A stretch of 64,000 nt of DNA from an uncultured Algibacter sp. (GCF_947490405.1 NZ_CANLGU010000008.1:1-64000), one strand, 5' to 3'; shown: positions 38,004-48,078, counted from the stretch's first letter. The notes: a model not told the origin generated them from the letters alone. Program-made: numbers and translations.

Positions 38004-38867
38004 ATGTCAAAAAACATCAAAATAATTGAATGTCCGCGTGATGCTATGCAAGGAATAAAACAATTTATCCCTACAGTACAAAAGGTACAATATATTCAGT
38101 CTTTATTGAGGGTTGGTTTTGATACGATTGATTTTGGAAGTTTTGTGTCTCCAAAGGCTATTCCACAGATGGTAGACACATCAGAGGTGTTATCTCAACT
38201 AGATTTAAGTGCTACTTCAAGTAAGTTATTATCTATTATAGCAAATACAAGAGGAGCCAATGATGCTTCAAAATACAAAGCTATTAATTATTTAGGATAT
38301 CCTTTTTCGATTTCTGAAAATTTTCAAATGCGTAATACACACAAAACCATAGCGCAATCTGTTACAACACTTTCTGAAATACTAGAAATTGCTGATAAAT
38401 CAGGAAAAGAAGTTGTGGTTTATATTTCAATGGGTTTTGGTAACCCTTATGGAGACCCTTGGAATGTTGATATAGTAGGAGAGTGGACTGAAAAATTATC
38501 TAACATGGGTGTTAAAATTTTATCGCTTAGTGATACTATTGGAACATCAAACCCAGAAAGTATCGATTATTTATTTTCAAATTTAATCCCTAAATACCCA
38601 AATATCGAATTTGGAGCGCATTTACACACCACCCCAACTACTTGGTTTGAAAAAGTAGATGCGGCATATAAAGCAGGATGCTATCGTTTTGATGGCGCTA
38701 TTCAAGGTTTTGGCGGATGCCCTATGGCTAAAGATGAATTGACAGGTAATATGCCCACTGAAAAATTATTATCTTATTTTACCTCAAATAATAAGAATAA
38801 TTTGAATTCGCTTAGTTTTGAGAGTGCTTATAACGAAGCTTCGAAAATTTTCAATCATTTTCATTAA
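38004..38867 (+). CDS. mvaB: Hydroxymethylglutaryl-CoA lyase
   Basis: A 287-residue TIM-barrel lyase cleaving HMG-CoA to acetyl-CoA and acetoacetate, the last step of leucine breakdown. Signatures are IIECPRDAMQGIKQFIPT, GFDTIDFGSFVSPKAIPQM, VYISMGFGNPYGDPW, LSLSDTIGTSNPE and the catalytic-loop motif DGAIQGFGGCPMAKDELTGN. The frame is open 102 bases further upstream from a TTG, but the family homology begins at the ATG at 38004, which has GGA just before it. Confidence 0.95.
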   Translation: MSKNIKIIECPRDAMQGIKQFIPTVQKVQYIQSLLRVGFDTIDFGSFVSPKAIPQMVDTSEVLSQLDLSATSSKLLSIIANTRGANDASKYKAINYLGYPFSISENFQMRNTHKTIAQSVTTLSEILEIADKSGKEVVVYISMGFGNPYGDPWNVDIVGEWTEKLSNMGVKILSLSDTIGTSNPESIDYLFSNLIPKYPNIEFGAHLHTTPTTWFEKVDAAYKAGCYRFDGAIQGFGGCPMAKDELTGNMPTEKLLSYFTSNNKNNLNSLSFESAYNEASKIFNHFH

Positions 38868-38895
38868 AAAAGCACTAAAAAAATTAGTGCTTTTT
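38867..38895. terminator. Bidirectional terminator between convergent genes
   Basis: AAAAAGCACTAA and TTAGTGCTTTTT make a perfect 12-bp stem with a 5-base loop and A/T runs on both sides. It can serve both the lyase gene and the convergent receptor gene. Confidence 0.85.
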
Positions 38896-38910
38896 ATTCT
38901 TCTCTTTATG

Positions 38911-41130
38911 TTAGAATCTAAATTCTAAACCAGCATAGGCTCCAAAAGGATGCCCAGGTCTTAATCCCGCAGGAACTCTAGATACTGCATAAGTCTCGTC
39001 TAAAAGGTTTATTATATTCCCTGTAACACTTATGTTTTTGTTAAAGTGATATTTACCCGAGAAATCTAATATAATGTTAGATGTTACACCATTAGCATCA
39101 GTAATTTTCTCAGTTCCAGCTGTAGTTCTAAAAGCGCCGTTAAAGCGTCCATTTAAATTCAATTCAAACGATTTGTGCTCTAATGATATTGATGTATTAA
39201 ATTGATGTTTTGCAATATATGGTAATTCATCACCGCTAGTAACCTCTCCCCATAAATCATCATCACTACCAAAGCTGTTTAGAAACTCAGTATCTGTAAA
39301 TGTGTAACCAAATGTAAGAGGAAGTCTTAATTTAGCGTTTTTACTTAATAGATCATAGTTTAAAAGTAATTCAATTCCTTTAACAGCTACTTCACCAGCA
39401 TTAAATTGGTCTAAAGACCCTGTTCCACCAGTTGCGGCTAAATCACTACCTAAAAGATTACTGTAATCGTTGTAAAATACAACTACATCTCCTCGAATAC
39501 CTTTAAAGTTAAAACGAGAACCTACTTCATAATTAATACTTTCTTCAGCTTCCTGATTAGGAGAATTACCTGGAGGTGAAAACCCTTTATGAATGCCTCC
39601 GTATAAAGATGTAAAAGCACTAAACTTATAGTTGAAGCCTATTCCTGGGATAAATATATCTAAATCGTTTTCTCTAGTTACTAAGTTAGTTCCAGATCTA
39701 CTAGAATCATTTTTTCCGTAATCTTCTCTCATTAGAGTAATATTTTCGTAGCGTAAACCTGGTGTTATCGTTAATTGATTATATTTTAATTTGTAAAGAA
39801 TAGATCCAGCAAAGGCTTTAGCGCTACTTATTCTATTGGCATCACTTCCTGGAGCACCTTTAGTTGTTAAATTCATTTGTCCATCAATAATGTTAAAACC
39901 ATCTACCCATTGAAACCTGTCTTCTTCATCATAATGATATCTTAAGCCTATCTCTAAATCATGAAAAGTATTTTTGCCATACCAATGGTAGTCGAATTTT
40001 GTTTGAATACCTTGAGATTTATATTTTCTATTATTTGCTTTTAAAATAAGCGCATCCGAACTAGAATTACTGCTACCATCAACAATACTAAAATGATTAG
40101 GGTATGTTTCTGGGTTTTCTACTACTGATGAAATACCAACTTTATCTCCGTTAAAAACAATATCATTTAATTTATACCAATTCCTTGCGAAACCATTATA
40201 GTAAGCATCTGTGGTTATCCTAAATTGTTTGGAAAATTCTAATTGATGACTTGCTGTGAATTGAATATGATCGTTTGTCATTTTATCATCTTGCGAACTT
40301 GCATAACGATTAAAAGGGTTAGCAACAAAATCTTCTTGTGATAAACCTAAATAAGTCTCGTTTGAAACTTCATCAGAATATTGAAATTTAAAATTCACAG
40401 CTTGTTTTATTGAAGCATCTGGTTTAGAATTTAATCTAAATTTAGCAACAAAATCATTCTTATCGAATCCTGTGTTACTGCCATCAGGTAAATTTTTAAA
40501 TCCATCGGAATTAAAATTTAAATATTCTAAGGTATAACCAAATATAGTTTTACTATCACCTATTTTAGCATGAACTTGTCCTGTATTGAAACTACCATAG
40601 CTTGTTTTAATATTACCTTGGAACGTATCAGGTATTTGTGCGCTTACTAAATTTATTGCACCTCCTGTAGTAAATGGCCCATATTGAATTTGGCTACTTC
40701 CTTTTAAAATTTCAACAGCTTGCATTCTCGCAACAGAAGGGAAATAATATGCAGCGGGAGCACTATAAGGGGCAGGAGCAATCAAAATTCCGTCTTCCAT
40801 GATAGAGATTTTAGCACTTCTCTCAGGTGAAGTTCCTCTTAAACTTATATTTGGTCTGAGTCCAAAACCATCTTCTTCATATATATTAACACCTGGAACA
40901 GATCTTAATACACGATTAATATCTGTATGATTAAATTTTGCTAGTTCCGCAGGAGAAATATAATAAGAAGAACCTGTTCTGTTTTTTGCTTCATATTTAT
41001 TTCCAAAAATAACTTGAGTACTAATTAGTACTTGGTCAAGTTTCTGTATGGAATCATTAGTTTTTTCATTGTTTTGTGCAAATGAAATGCACGTAAACAG
41101 TAGGATAATAAGTGTGATTTTGGTTTTCAT
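38911..41130 (-). CDS. TonB-dependent receptor, FecA/iron-siderophore type
   Basis: A 739-residue outer-membrane receptor. After a signal peptide (ending ISFAQ) there is no CarboxypepD_reg domain; the plug comes directly (about 40-160), with the FecA-like NISLRGTSPERSAKISIMED and APYSAPAAYYFPSVARMQAVEILKGSSQI. The barrel ends in FGAYAGLEFRF. The plug motif resembles Fe(3+)-dicitrate receptors, so ferric-chelate uptake is likely. No cognate sigma/anti-sigma pair lies beside it. Confidence 0.88.
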   Translation of the reverse strand: MKTKITLIILLFTCISFAQNNEKTNDSIQKLDQVLISTQVIFGNKYEAKNRTGSSYYISPAELAKFNHTDINRVLRSVPGVNIYEEDGFGLRPNISLRGTSPERSAKISIMEDGILIAPAPYSAPAAYYFPSVARMQAVEILKGSSQIQYGPFTTGGAINLVSAQIPDTFQGNIKTSYGSFNTGQVHAKIGDSKTIFGYTLEYLNFNSDGFKNLPDGSNTGFDKNDFVAKFRLNSKPDASIKQAVNFKFQYSDEVSNETYLGLSQEDFVANPFNRYASSQDDKMTNDHIQFTASHQLEFSKQFRITTDAYYNGFARNWYKLNDIVFNGDKVGISSVVENPETYPNHFSIVDGSSNSSSDALILKANNRKYKSQGIQTKFDYHWYGKNTFHDLEIGLRYHYDEEDRFQWVDGFNIIDGQMNLTTKGAPGSDANRISSAKAFAGSILYKLKYNQLTITPGLRYENITLMREDYGKNDSSRSGTNLVTRENDLDIFIPGIGFNYKFSAFTSLYGGIHKGFSPPGNSPNQEAEESINYEVGSRFNFKGIRGDVVVFYNDYSNLLGSDLAATGGTGSLDQFNAGEVAVKGIELLLNYDLLSKNAKLRLPLTFGYTFTDTEFLNSFGSDDDLWGEVTSGDELPYIAKHQFNTSISLEHKSFELNLNGRFNGAFRTTAGTEKITDANGVTSNIILDFSGKYHFNKNISVTGNIINLLDETYAVSRVPAGLRPGHPFGAYAGLEFRF

Positions 41131-41325
41131 TTTATTTAGACTGATTAAAAATAAGGTTCTAATTTAAGTGCAAAAATAGAAATGAATTTTACTTTCACAA
41201 AGTTTATTTAGAATAAATAAAAATAAAAAACATAATTTGTTGATTAATAGTTTTTTACAAATGTTAAGTTTTTGTTACTTGAGTATAATTATCTGTAAAA
41301 GGTCTTTTGATGAGTAAAAAAATTG

Positions 41326-41356
41326 TAAATTTGCACGCAATTATAACTGTAATTGC
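41326..41356 (+). promoter_or_regulatory. guaB promoter -7 element and start-proximal hairpin
   Basis: TAAATTTG at 41326-41333 matches the -7 consensus exactly. GCAATTA (41337-41343) and TAATTGC (41350-41356) form a hairpin whose 3' arm ends three bases before the guaB ATG. It could be an operator or could limit ribosome access. Confidence 0.5.
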
Positions 41357-41359
41357 AAC

Positions 41360-42832
41360 ATGACTGCACACGAAAACAAAATTGTCGGAGAAGGTTTAAC
41401 CTATGATGACGTTCTTTTAGTCCCAGCTTTTTCTGAAGTACTTCCTAGAGAAGTAAGTATACAAACAAAGTTTACCAGAAATATCACTATTAATGTACCA
41501 ATTGTTTCGGCGGCAATGGATACTGTAACCGAAAGTAAAATGGCAATTGCTATAGCACAAGAAGGTGGTATTGGGGTGCTACACAAGAACATGACTATAG
41601 AGCAACAAGCACAAAAAGTAAGACGTGTAAAACGAGCAGAAAGTGGTATGATTATAGATCCTGTAACATTACCATTAACAGCAACGGTAGCAGATGCCAA
41701 ACGCAACATGGCCGAACATAGTATTGGTGGTATTCCAATAGTGGCTAAAGATGGTACACTAAAAGGCATTGTTACCAATCGAGATTTACGTTTTGAGCAT
41801 GATAACAGCAAATCTATAGTAGATGTAATGACCTCCGATAATTTGGTAACGGCTTCTGTTGGTACATCACTAAATGATGCAGAAAGTATTCTTCAACAAC
41901 ATAAAATAGAAAAGTTATTAATAGTTGATGATAATTACAAATTATCAGGCTTAATAACGTTTAGAGATATCACAAAGTTGAGTCAAAAACCAAACGCTAA
42001 TAAAGATCAATACGGCCGTTTACGTGTTGCAGCAGCTTTGGGTGTAACGGCTGATGTTGTAGATAGGGCAGAAGCTTTAGTTAATGCAGGTGTCGATGCT
42101 GTAGTTATAGATACAGCTCATGGACATACTAAAACTGTATTAACAGCTCTTAAATCTGTAAAAAACAAGTTTCCAGACTTAGATGTTATTGTAGGTAATG
42201 TGGCAACAGCAGCAGCAGCTAAGTTTTTAGTAGAAGCTGGTGCAGACGCTGTAAAGGTTGGTATTGGGCCAGGTTCTATATGTACAACTCGTGTAGTTGC
42301 AGGTGTAGGGTTTCCGCAGTTTTCTGCAGTGTTAGAAGTTGCTGCGGCTATAAAAGGTACAGGTGTTCCAGTAATTGCAGACGGTGGCATACGTTACACA
42401 GGTGATATTCCAAAAGCTATAGCTGCTGGTGCAGACACTGTAATGTTAGGATCGCTTTTAGCAGGAACCAAAGAATCTCCTGGTGAAACCATTATTTATG
42501 AAGGTAGAAAGTTTAAATCTTACCGTGGTATGGGATCTGTAGAAGCTATGAAACAAGGAAGTAAAGACCGTTATTTCCAAGATGTGGAAGATGATATTAA
42601 AAAGTTAGTACCAGAAGGTATCGTGGGACGTGTACCATATAAAGGTGAACTTAACGAAAGTATTCATCAATTTGTTGGTGGTTTGCGTGCAGGAATGGGG
42701 TACTGCGGTGCTAAAGATATAGAGACTTTAAAAGAAACTGGACAGTTTGTAAAGATTACAGCGAGTGGTATTAATGAAAGTCACCCGCATGATGTAACTA
42801 TTACTAAAGAGTCTCCTAATTACTCAAGATAG
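41360..42832 (+). CDS. guaB: Inosine-5'-monophosphate dehydrogenase
   Basis: A 490-residue enzyme that oxidises IMP to XMP, committing purines to GMP. The N-terminal [20 protein letters not shown] and [16 protein letters not shown] are followed by a pair of CBS domains (about 95-205). The catalytic loop is [17 protein letters not shown] with the active Cys, and the flap includes [11 protein letters not shown] and [11 protein letters not shown]. Full length with an intact site. Confidence 0.98.
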   Translation: MTAHENKIVGEGLTYDDVLLVPAFSEVLPREVSIQTKFTRNITINVPIVSAAMDTVTESKMAIAIAQEGGIGVLHKNMTIEQQAQKVRRVKRAESGMIIDPVTLPLTATVADAKRNMAEHSIGGIPIVAKDGTLKGIVTNRDLRFEHDNSKSIVDVMTSDNLVTASVGTSLNDAESILQQHKIEKLLIVDDNYKLSGLITFRDITKLSQKPNANKDQYGRLRVAAALGVTADVVDRAEALVNAGVDAVVIDTAHGHTKTVLTALKSVKNKFPDLDVIVGNVATAAAAKFLVEAGADAVKVGIGPGSICTTRVVAGVGFPQFSAVLEVAAAIKGTGVPVIADGGIRYTGDIPKAIAAGADTVMLGSLLAGTKESPGETIIYEGRKFKSYRGMGSVEAMKQGSKDRYFQDVEDDIKKLVPEGIVGRVPYKGELNESIHQFVGGLRAGMGYCGAKDIETLKETGQFVKITASGINESHPHDVTITKESPNYSR

Positions 42833-42870
42833 GTTTAAAAGTTTTTTCAAAATTTTACATTGAAAATATT

Positions 42871-43635
42871 ATGAAAAAGATTTTTCAGATAATTTTCTTG
42901 TTTCCTATTTTACTTTCTGCACAAATTAACGAAAGCGAAAGTGATTCACTTAATTTGAAAGCAAAACTTGCTCTTAGTGGGTTTTGGCAAGATGGTAATG
43001 TGGAAACTTTAATTTTCCGAGCAAAATCTGATTTGAGTTTTAAGCCTTGGAAAAAGTGGGTGTTTAAAACACAAAACTCCTATGTTTATCAGGAATTCGG
43101 GAAGGAAAAGGCTGATGAAGATATATTGAGTCTTAACTTTTTATACTTTAACCCTGAGAAGAAAATATATCCATTTGTTTTAGGTTTTGTAAGTACTAAT
43201 TTTCGTAGAGAAATCGATTTACGTTCTCTATTGGGTGCAGGGGTTAGTTTTCAAGTTATGAAAAAGAAAAAGGATTGGCTTAAATTGTCCATTTCAAGCG
43301 AATATGAACAAACTGAATTTAAAAAGGCAGGCTTTAATAAATCTGAATATGATGGCGAAACTACTATTAATACATTTCGTTGTACTGTTTGGTTAAATGG
43401 GAAATACCATTTATTCAAAAATAAAGTAATTTTAAGTCATGAAAATTATTTTCAGCCTTCTTTAGAAAAGGGAAATAATTTTAGGTGGCGAGCAGATATA
43501 GGTTTAGAATTGCCACTTTGGAAGTATTTAAACTTTAAAATAAACTACCTTCAGTCATTTGAAAGTCTAGTTATAGAAGACCAAAAGCAACAAGATAGAT
43601 TTTTAACTTTTGGATTTACTTTAAAAAGTTATTAA
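42871..43635 (+). CDS. DUF481/YdiY-like outer-membrane protein
   Basis: A 254-residue protein with a signal peptide (ending LLSAQ). It then has alternating beta strands with aromatic girdles (KLALSGFWQDGNVETLIFRAKSDLSFK, VFKTQNSYVYQEF, KINYLQSF) ending in FTFGFTLKSY-like strands. DUF481 proteins form small outer-membrane barrels of unknown function. It follows guaB by 38 bases and shares its downstream terminator, so the two may be cotranscribed. Confidence 0.8.
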   Translation: MKKIFQIIFLFPILLSAQINESESDSLNLKAKLALSGFWQDGNVETLIFRAKSDLSFKPWKKWVFKTQNSYVYQEFGKEKADEDILSLNFLYFNPEKKIYPFVLGFVSTNFRREIDLRSLLGAGVSFQVMKKKKDWLKLSISSEYEQTEFKKAGFNKSEYDGETTINTFRCTVWLNGKYHLFKNKVILSHENYFQPSLEKGNNFRWRADIGLELPLWKYLNFKINYLQSFESLVIEDQKQQDRFLTFGFTLKSY

Positions 43636-43692
43636 TTGCTTTGAGTATTTAAATTTTATAGCAGATTAAGAGATTAAGATATATTTTATATT

Positions 43693-43728
43693 AAAAAAAG
43701 CAACTAAATTAATTTAGTTGCTTTTTTT
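43693..43728. terminator. Bidirectional terminator
   Basis: A perfect palindrome: seven A, GCAACTAAATT, then AATTTAGTTGC and seven T. It serves the DUF481 gene and the convergent lipoprotein gene. Confidence 0.85.
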
Positions 43729-43751
43729 GACTGTATTACAAAATCTAGATT

Positions 43752-44309
43752 TTACTGAACTTCAATAGAATAACTTACTTCAACATCTGTACTACCTCCA
43801 GCTCCAGTAGCTGTTCCATCGTTTGGTTTTGTAGGTTCATGCTTCAATATAACTGTTAAGCTACCAGTTGCTGCTGAACCTGTAGTTACAGTAGTTGCTA
43901 TTCCCACAGGGTTTCCATCACCATCAACGTCAGTTTTAGTAATAGTTAATCCAGCAGTACTGGAATAGAAAAACTCATGCTCATCTGCTTCATCTTCAAC
44001 TTCTAAAGTAATATCTTCAGCTGGGTTTTCTGTAGCATTCCATAACTTAATACCACCAGTATATGTAGCATTTGCTGTTAATGGTCCAGAAATATCATAA
44101 ATTCCATCTGCACCACCTTCACCATCTAAATCTGTAAAGGTTAATGTAACTACATCTGTATTATCTGCATTATTTGCTAATGTGTAAATTACTGTAGTAA
44201 TTAATTCTTCTTCACTATCATGGTCATCATCATTTCCATCGTCATCACTAGAACATCCAATAGCTAAAGACGAAATAAAAAGTAAGGCTAATAATTTGAT
44301 TGTTTTCAT
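43752..44309 (-). CDS. Exported acidic lipoprotein of TonB locus
   Basis: A 185-residue protein with a lipoprotein signal (MKTIKLLALLFISSLAIGCS). An Asp/Glu-rich stretch (SDDDGNDDDHDSEEE) follows, then a beta-rich domain with VTLTFTDLDGEGGADG, NATYTGGIKLWN and EVEDEADEHEFFYS. It matches a Flavobacteriaceae family that databases often label type 1 periplasmic binding fold superfamily, a name the sequence itself does not justify. It is the last gene of a minus-strand group with a TonB receptor 10-35 bp upstream, suggesting a periplasmic or surface partner in uptake. The frame opens 24 bases earlier; the signal peptide sets this start. Confidence 0.8.
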   Translation of the reverse strand: MKTIKLLALLFISSLAIGCSSDDDGNDDDHDSEEELITTVIYTLANNADNTDVVTLTFTDLDGEGGADGIYDISGPLTANATYTGGIKLWNATENPAEDITLEVEDEADEHEFFYSSTAGLTITKTDVDGDGNPVGIATTVTTGSAATGSLTVILKHEPTKPNDGTATGAGGSTDVEVSYSIEVQ

Positions 44310-44343
44310 GTTTTTTAATTTTAAAGTATTCATGGTTTTTGTT

Positions 44344-46743
44344 TTAATAATTTATTTTAAGTTGTATGTTAAAATTTCTACCTAACTCATCTGCAAAATA
44401 GCGGAGTCTGTTTAAATGTTCTCTGTAAGAAACATTAAAAAGGTTCTCAACATTAAACGCTACTTTTAAGGTTTTTGTTTTAAATACCTTAAATCTAGCT
44501 GAGCTATTAAAGTTGAAGAGTGTATAGGTTTCAGGTGTTGAGCTAATATCTACATAAACTTCTTGTTGTAGTACTGGATCAAACGTAAAAAAATTGTAAT
44601 CTGGAAATCTATTTTGTTGTAATACAGTTTTTTGTGTTAAACCAATTGATAGTTGGTTTAGTTTTTCATTATTATATGTTATTGAATTTGAAAAATTTGT
44701 AGCTGGCATATTAATAAGTGGAATATCTTCTGATAAATTATCGCCTCTTAACAAACTTAAGCTACCTGTGTAATTAAAGTTATTACTGATTGTTTTGTAT
44801 AAATCTATATCAACCCCAAATATTTGAGCGTTAGTTTGGTTGTATTCCCAAACAGGAAATGCACCTCTAACTGTTGTTGTTGTACCTATTGGAATCAGCT
44901 GAATGAAATTAGATATATATTTATAGTAAGGACTAATTGTGAAACCAAAATTTTGATGCTTTCTTTCAAGAGAAGCCATAAATTTATTTGCAATTTCTTT
45001 TTCCATAGTTAGCTGTCCAATTTCTATTCTAGCCGCACTATGGTGTAGGCCTTCGCTAAATAATTCTGAAGGATTAGGCATTCTAGATGCCAACCCATAA
45101 TTAAAAATAAATTCGAAGTCATTTCTCATATGCCTAGCATAACCTAAGTTAGCAGATATGTTATGAAATGAAAATTCTGGGTTCGTAAAATACCTTGAAT
45201 CCTCGATAACTCCAGTATTAAACTCTGGAAACAATTCATCATAATTGTATGTTTCATCCCAATCTGTAACTCTATATCGTTTTGAGGCTTCAATTCGAGA
45301 AAAATCATATCTAAAACCAGCACTAATTTCTGTAAGCAAGTTTAAATTATAAGCCCCAATAGCATAAAAACCAAAATCATATTTGTCGTAATCTGGGATT
45401 AAAGGAGTAGTTCCTGTTCCAGAAATGGCATCGTTTTGTTGATAGCGTAATAAAAACCCAGTGTTTATTTTTAGATTTTCATAAGCATCTATTCTTAGGT
45501 TTGGTTGTAACGATGTTGTAAACAATCTTAGGTCTACAACGGGTACATTCGCTTTGTCTCCACGTCTTAAATCGAATTCTTTTCGTCTATTAATTTGAAA
45601 ATCATACTGTAGTGTTAATTTTCCAAATTCTTTAAAACGTTTGTAAGCCTCAATTTTTCCTAAATGATGAAAAATAGATTGTTTTGGGTTGTTAATAGTA
45701 TTTGAAAAATCTGAAATATATTGGGGCTCTCCACTATTTATTGCTCTTACTAAATCTCCAACGTTACCAATATGTGAAGCCCTTAGAATACCGAATGTAT
45801 TATCCACAAAACTATAATATGCATCAAAACCCTTTTCAAAAGATTTAAACCCTATTCTAGCTGAAGCATTTATACTTTTAATACCTGTATTACTTAGATA
45901 GTAATTTTGAGATTCAAAATCACCAAAAGTTTTATAACTCCCTTGTATTTTTGTGTAAAAGCCATTCTTATTGGTTTTTACGATCTCAGAATTTATATTC
46001 CCTCCCCATCCGTTGGTGTTTAAAGCCAACGAAGTACTTCCAAATAAACTATCTTTAACTGCATAGTTTTCAGGGCGTATTAAAATTAATCCACCAATAG
46101 CGTCACTACCATACATAAGCGAATTAGCCCCTTTAATAACATCAATACGTCCACTAGCGTTTATATCAATATTTGGTGCATGTTCATAACCCCATTCTTG
46201 ATCAAAAAGCCGAACATTGTTGTTTATAATTAGTAGCCTACTACTGTGTAGTCCATGAATCATAGGTTTAACAATGGTGTTACCAGTATTTAATGATGAT
46301 ACACCACTAATTGTGTTTAATGCATCTCCTAATGATTTATCTGAAAAAGTTTCAATCTGCTTTTTAGAAACTGTTTGCTGGATGGATGTTTTCTCAATTT
46401 TAGAATCGGTAGTTACCGTAATCTCTTTCAGTTCTTCCAAATGATGCTCCATATTTATCTCTTGGTAGGTATCACCATCAATGTCTACTTCTACGCGTTT
46501 GGTTTCACATCCAACGTGTGATATTATTAACACTAGCTTTCCATTACACAGATTTTCAATGGTGAATTTACCATTGATATCTGCTGATGTATAGGTGTTT
46601 GAAGTTTCATTGTAAATGGTTGCACCAGACATTGGTGTACCGTCATGAAAGTCTTTTATTTCACCTAAAAGCGTGTATGTGCAATTTTGAGTATGGGCTA
46701 AGTTTAAAAAACAGAGCACCACAATCAATAAATAGTGTTTCAT
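44344..46743 (-). CDS. TonB-dependent receptor with CarboxypepD_reg N-terminus
   Basis: A 799-residue receptor. It has a signal peptide (ending LAHTQ), CarboxypepD_reg-like domain (about 22-105: TLLGEIKDFHDGTPMSGATIYN), plug (about 115-225, with HGLHSSRLLIINNNVRLFDQEWGYEHAPNI) and barrel ending NIQLKINY. Plug motifs of the type HGLxSSRLLI...WGxEHAP recur in receptors near metal-homeostasis genes of Bacteroidota. The adjacent His/Cys-rich protein points the same way, so metal import (zinc or copper) is a reasonable inference but not shown. Confidence 0.9.
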   Translation of the reverse strand: MKHYLLIVVLCFLNLAHTQNCTYTLLGEIKDFHDGTPMSGATIYNETSNTYTSADINGKFTIENLCNGKLVLIISHVGCETKRVEVDIDGDTYQEINMEHHLEELKEITVTTDSKIEKTSIQQTVSKKQIETFSDKSLGDALNTISGVSSLNTGNTIVKPMIHGLHSSRLLIINNNVRLFDQEWGYEHAPNIDINASGRIDVIKGANSLMYGSDAIGGLILIRPENYAVKDSLFGSTSLALNTNGWGGNINSEIVKTNKNGFYTKIQGSYKTFGDFESQNYYLSNTGIKSINASARIGFKSFEKGFDAYYSFVDNTFGILRASHIGNVGDLVRAINSGEPQYISDFSNTINNPKQSIFHHLGKIEAYKRFKEFGKLTLQYDFQINRRKEFDLRRGDKANVPVVDLRLFTTSLQPNLRIDAYENLKINTGFLLRYQQNDAISGTGTTPLIPDYDKYDFGFYAIGAYNLNLLTEISAGFRYDFSRIEASKRYRVTDWDETYNYDELFPEFNTGVIEDSRYFTNPEFSFHNISANLGYARHMRNDFEFIFNYGLASRMPNPSELFSEGLHHSAARIEIGQLTMEKEIANKFMASLERKHQNFGFTISPYYKYISNFIQLIPIGTTTTVRGAFPVWEYNQTNAQIFGVDIDLYKTISNNFNYTGSLSLLRGDNLSEDIPLINMPATNFSNSITYNNEKLNQLSIGLTQKTVLQQNRFPDYNFFTFDPVLQQEVYVDISSTPETYTLFNFNSSARFKVFKTKTLKVAFNVENLFNVSYREHLNRLRYFADELGRNFNIQLKINY

Positions 46744-46773
46744 TAAATTGTGTTTTAATTTAAAATTAGAATT

Positions 46774-47106
46774 TTAAACTAAAACAGGAGGACCTCTTAA
46801 TGAAAAAGATAATGGTTGAAGATTACTGAGAAATTTGTATGTTAAGTAAGATACTTTATGTGGATAATCAACTGGTGTTGAATCATAATTATTTACTGTA
46901 GGTGAAAAATAATTAGTTATTTGAAATTTTTGAAACTCACAATCTAAATCTACTTTGTGAATGTGGGTTGTGTCTCCACCAATACAAACTTGATGCTCAT
47001 CATGTTCAAAAATATGGATAAGTCTTGATGCAGAAGATACAAATAGCGATAGTGCCAACAAAAATGTTAGTATTTTAAACGCAATATGTTCTTTAACGAA
47101 AGTCAT
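46774..47106 (-). CDS. Exported His/Cys-motif protein upstream of TonB receptor
   Basis: A 110-residue protein with an N-terminal hydrophobic segment (ILTFLLALSLFVSSASRLIHIF). A compact metal-ligand-like motif follows: HIFEHDEHQVCIGGDTTHIHK and DLDCEF (His and Cys within about 35 residues). The C-terminus ends SFSLRGPPVLV. I know of no characterised member. Position directly upstream of a TonB receptor on the same strand suggests a periplasmic metal-binding helper. The start ATG shares one base with the stop of the DUF6787 gene (TGATG), showing coupling. Confidence 0.7.
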   Translation of the reverse strand: MTFVKEHIAFKILTFLLALSLFVSSASRLIHIFEHDEHQVCIGGDTTHIHKVDLDCEFQKFQITNYFSPTVNNYDSTPVDYPHKVSYLTYKFLSNLQPLSFSLRGPPVLV

Positions 47107-47408
47107 CAATCTACAAATCGTTTTAAGCCAATTCTACGGAGCATTTTCTTTTCAAAGTTCCAAAAAAACTTATGTTGACCAAATAACCAGCCAAAAAACA
47201 CAAGTAAAAATTGATATACAACAAAGAGTAAAAGAATTCTAATAGTCCAATACCCAAAACTTGAAAATTTTTCAGTTGTAATATTTAGGAAAGCAAGAAT
47301 GGGTTTGCCAATGTAAGATGCAGTAGATCCAGTAACAGCAAATACAATTAAAATAATCGCTATTTGCCAGTTATGCTCAATGCCCCAACGTTCTTTTAAC
47401 TTATTCAA
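47106..47408 (-). CDS. DUF6787 family membrane protein
   Basis: A 100-residue protein with two or three hydrophobic helices (WQIAIILIVFAVTGSTASYIGKPIL and WTIRILLLFVVYQFLLVFFGWLFG). The C-terminus is basic and aromatic (HKFFWNFEKKMLRRIGLKRF). It matches the conserved Flavobacteriaceae family DUF6787 of unknown function. It is coupled to the next gene through a TGATG junction. Confidence 0.8.
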   Translation of the reverse strand: MNKLKERWGIEHNWQIAIILIVFAVTGSTASYIGKPILAFLNITTEKFSSFGYWTIRILLLFVVYQFLLVFFGWLFGQHKFFWNFEKKMLRRIGLKRFVD

Positions 47409-47443
47409 TTGTACAATTTTTATGCAAAAGTAAATAAAGTGAA

Positions 47444-47887
47444 CTAAATTCTGGGTACAAAAGGACCTAATCTTTGATTATAGGTTAACTGAAAATAGAT
47501 AAAATAATTGTAAAGCATGTAATTAACCTCGTAACCATAATCTATATCTTGCTGATAATCAATTTGTAATTCATACAAATCTGTTCTATATCTTTGTGGT
47601 TGTAGCACACGCTGATTCCATTCCATAACATAAAGCCAATTTCTGTTTTCCAGAAATTGTTGAGAATAAAAACCTTTTGGGCGTGCTCTACTCGCAAGCC
47701 AAAAATTGAAACCAGGTTCAATGATTATAATTTCATATTCAACCTTCTCATTAGTAATCTTAACGGTATCATTTGCTTTTAAACTCTCTAAATGTTCATC
47801 AGTTTTTGTGGAAGCTGTTTTTGGTGTTTTACAGTTAAGAATGAAAACCGAGACGATTAGTATAAAAAATATTTTTTTCATGAGCAT
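47444..47887 (-). CDS. DUF6146 family lipoprotein
   Basis: A 147-residue lipoprotein (lipobox in FILNCKTPK). The conserved body, YEIIIIEPGFNFWLASRARP, FYSQQFLENRNWLYVMEWNQR and IDYGYEVNYMLYNYFIYFQ, is the DUF6146 signature, found across Flavobacteriaceae with unknown function. It precedes the DUF6787 gene by 35 bp and is probably cotranscribed. Confidence 0.82.
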   Translation of the reverse strand: MLMKKIFFILIVSVFILNCKTPKTASTKTDEHLESLKANDTVKITNEKVEYEIIIIEPGFNFWLASRARPKGFYSQQFLENRNWLYVMEWNQRVLQPQRYRTDLYELQIDYQQDIDYGYEVNYMLYNYFIYFQLTYNQRLGPFVPRI

Positions 47888-48045
47888 TTAACTTTTTTGA
47901 TTACTTCTCAAAAGTATAAGGTCTCTCGTCCTAAAAAAAAGGAGTATGAGTTAACTAATGTTTCTGATGAGTAAACTAAGTTACCCGATTAATAAATTTA
48001 CAAAAACAATACCTTAAATACTGATTTTGATATGTTTTAATAAAA

Positions 48046-48078
48046 AAAAAGCGCTGGGTAGAATACCCAACGCTTTTT
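48046..48078 (-). terminator. Intrinsic terminator of the DUF937 gene
   Basis: GCGCTGGGTA and TACCCAACGC form a stem with one mismatch and a GAA loop. A/T runs flank both sides. Confidence 0.85.

Noticed and set aside
41401-42390. Antisense ORFs of 136 and 90 codons within guaB
   Set aside because: Shadow frames of a highly conserved gene; no independent start signals.
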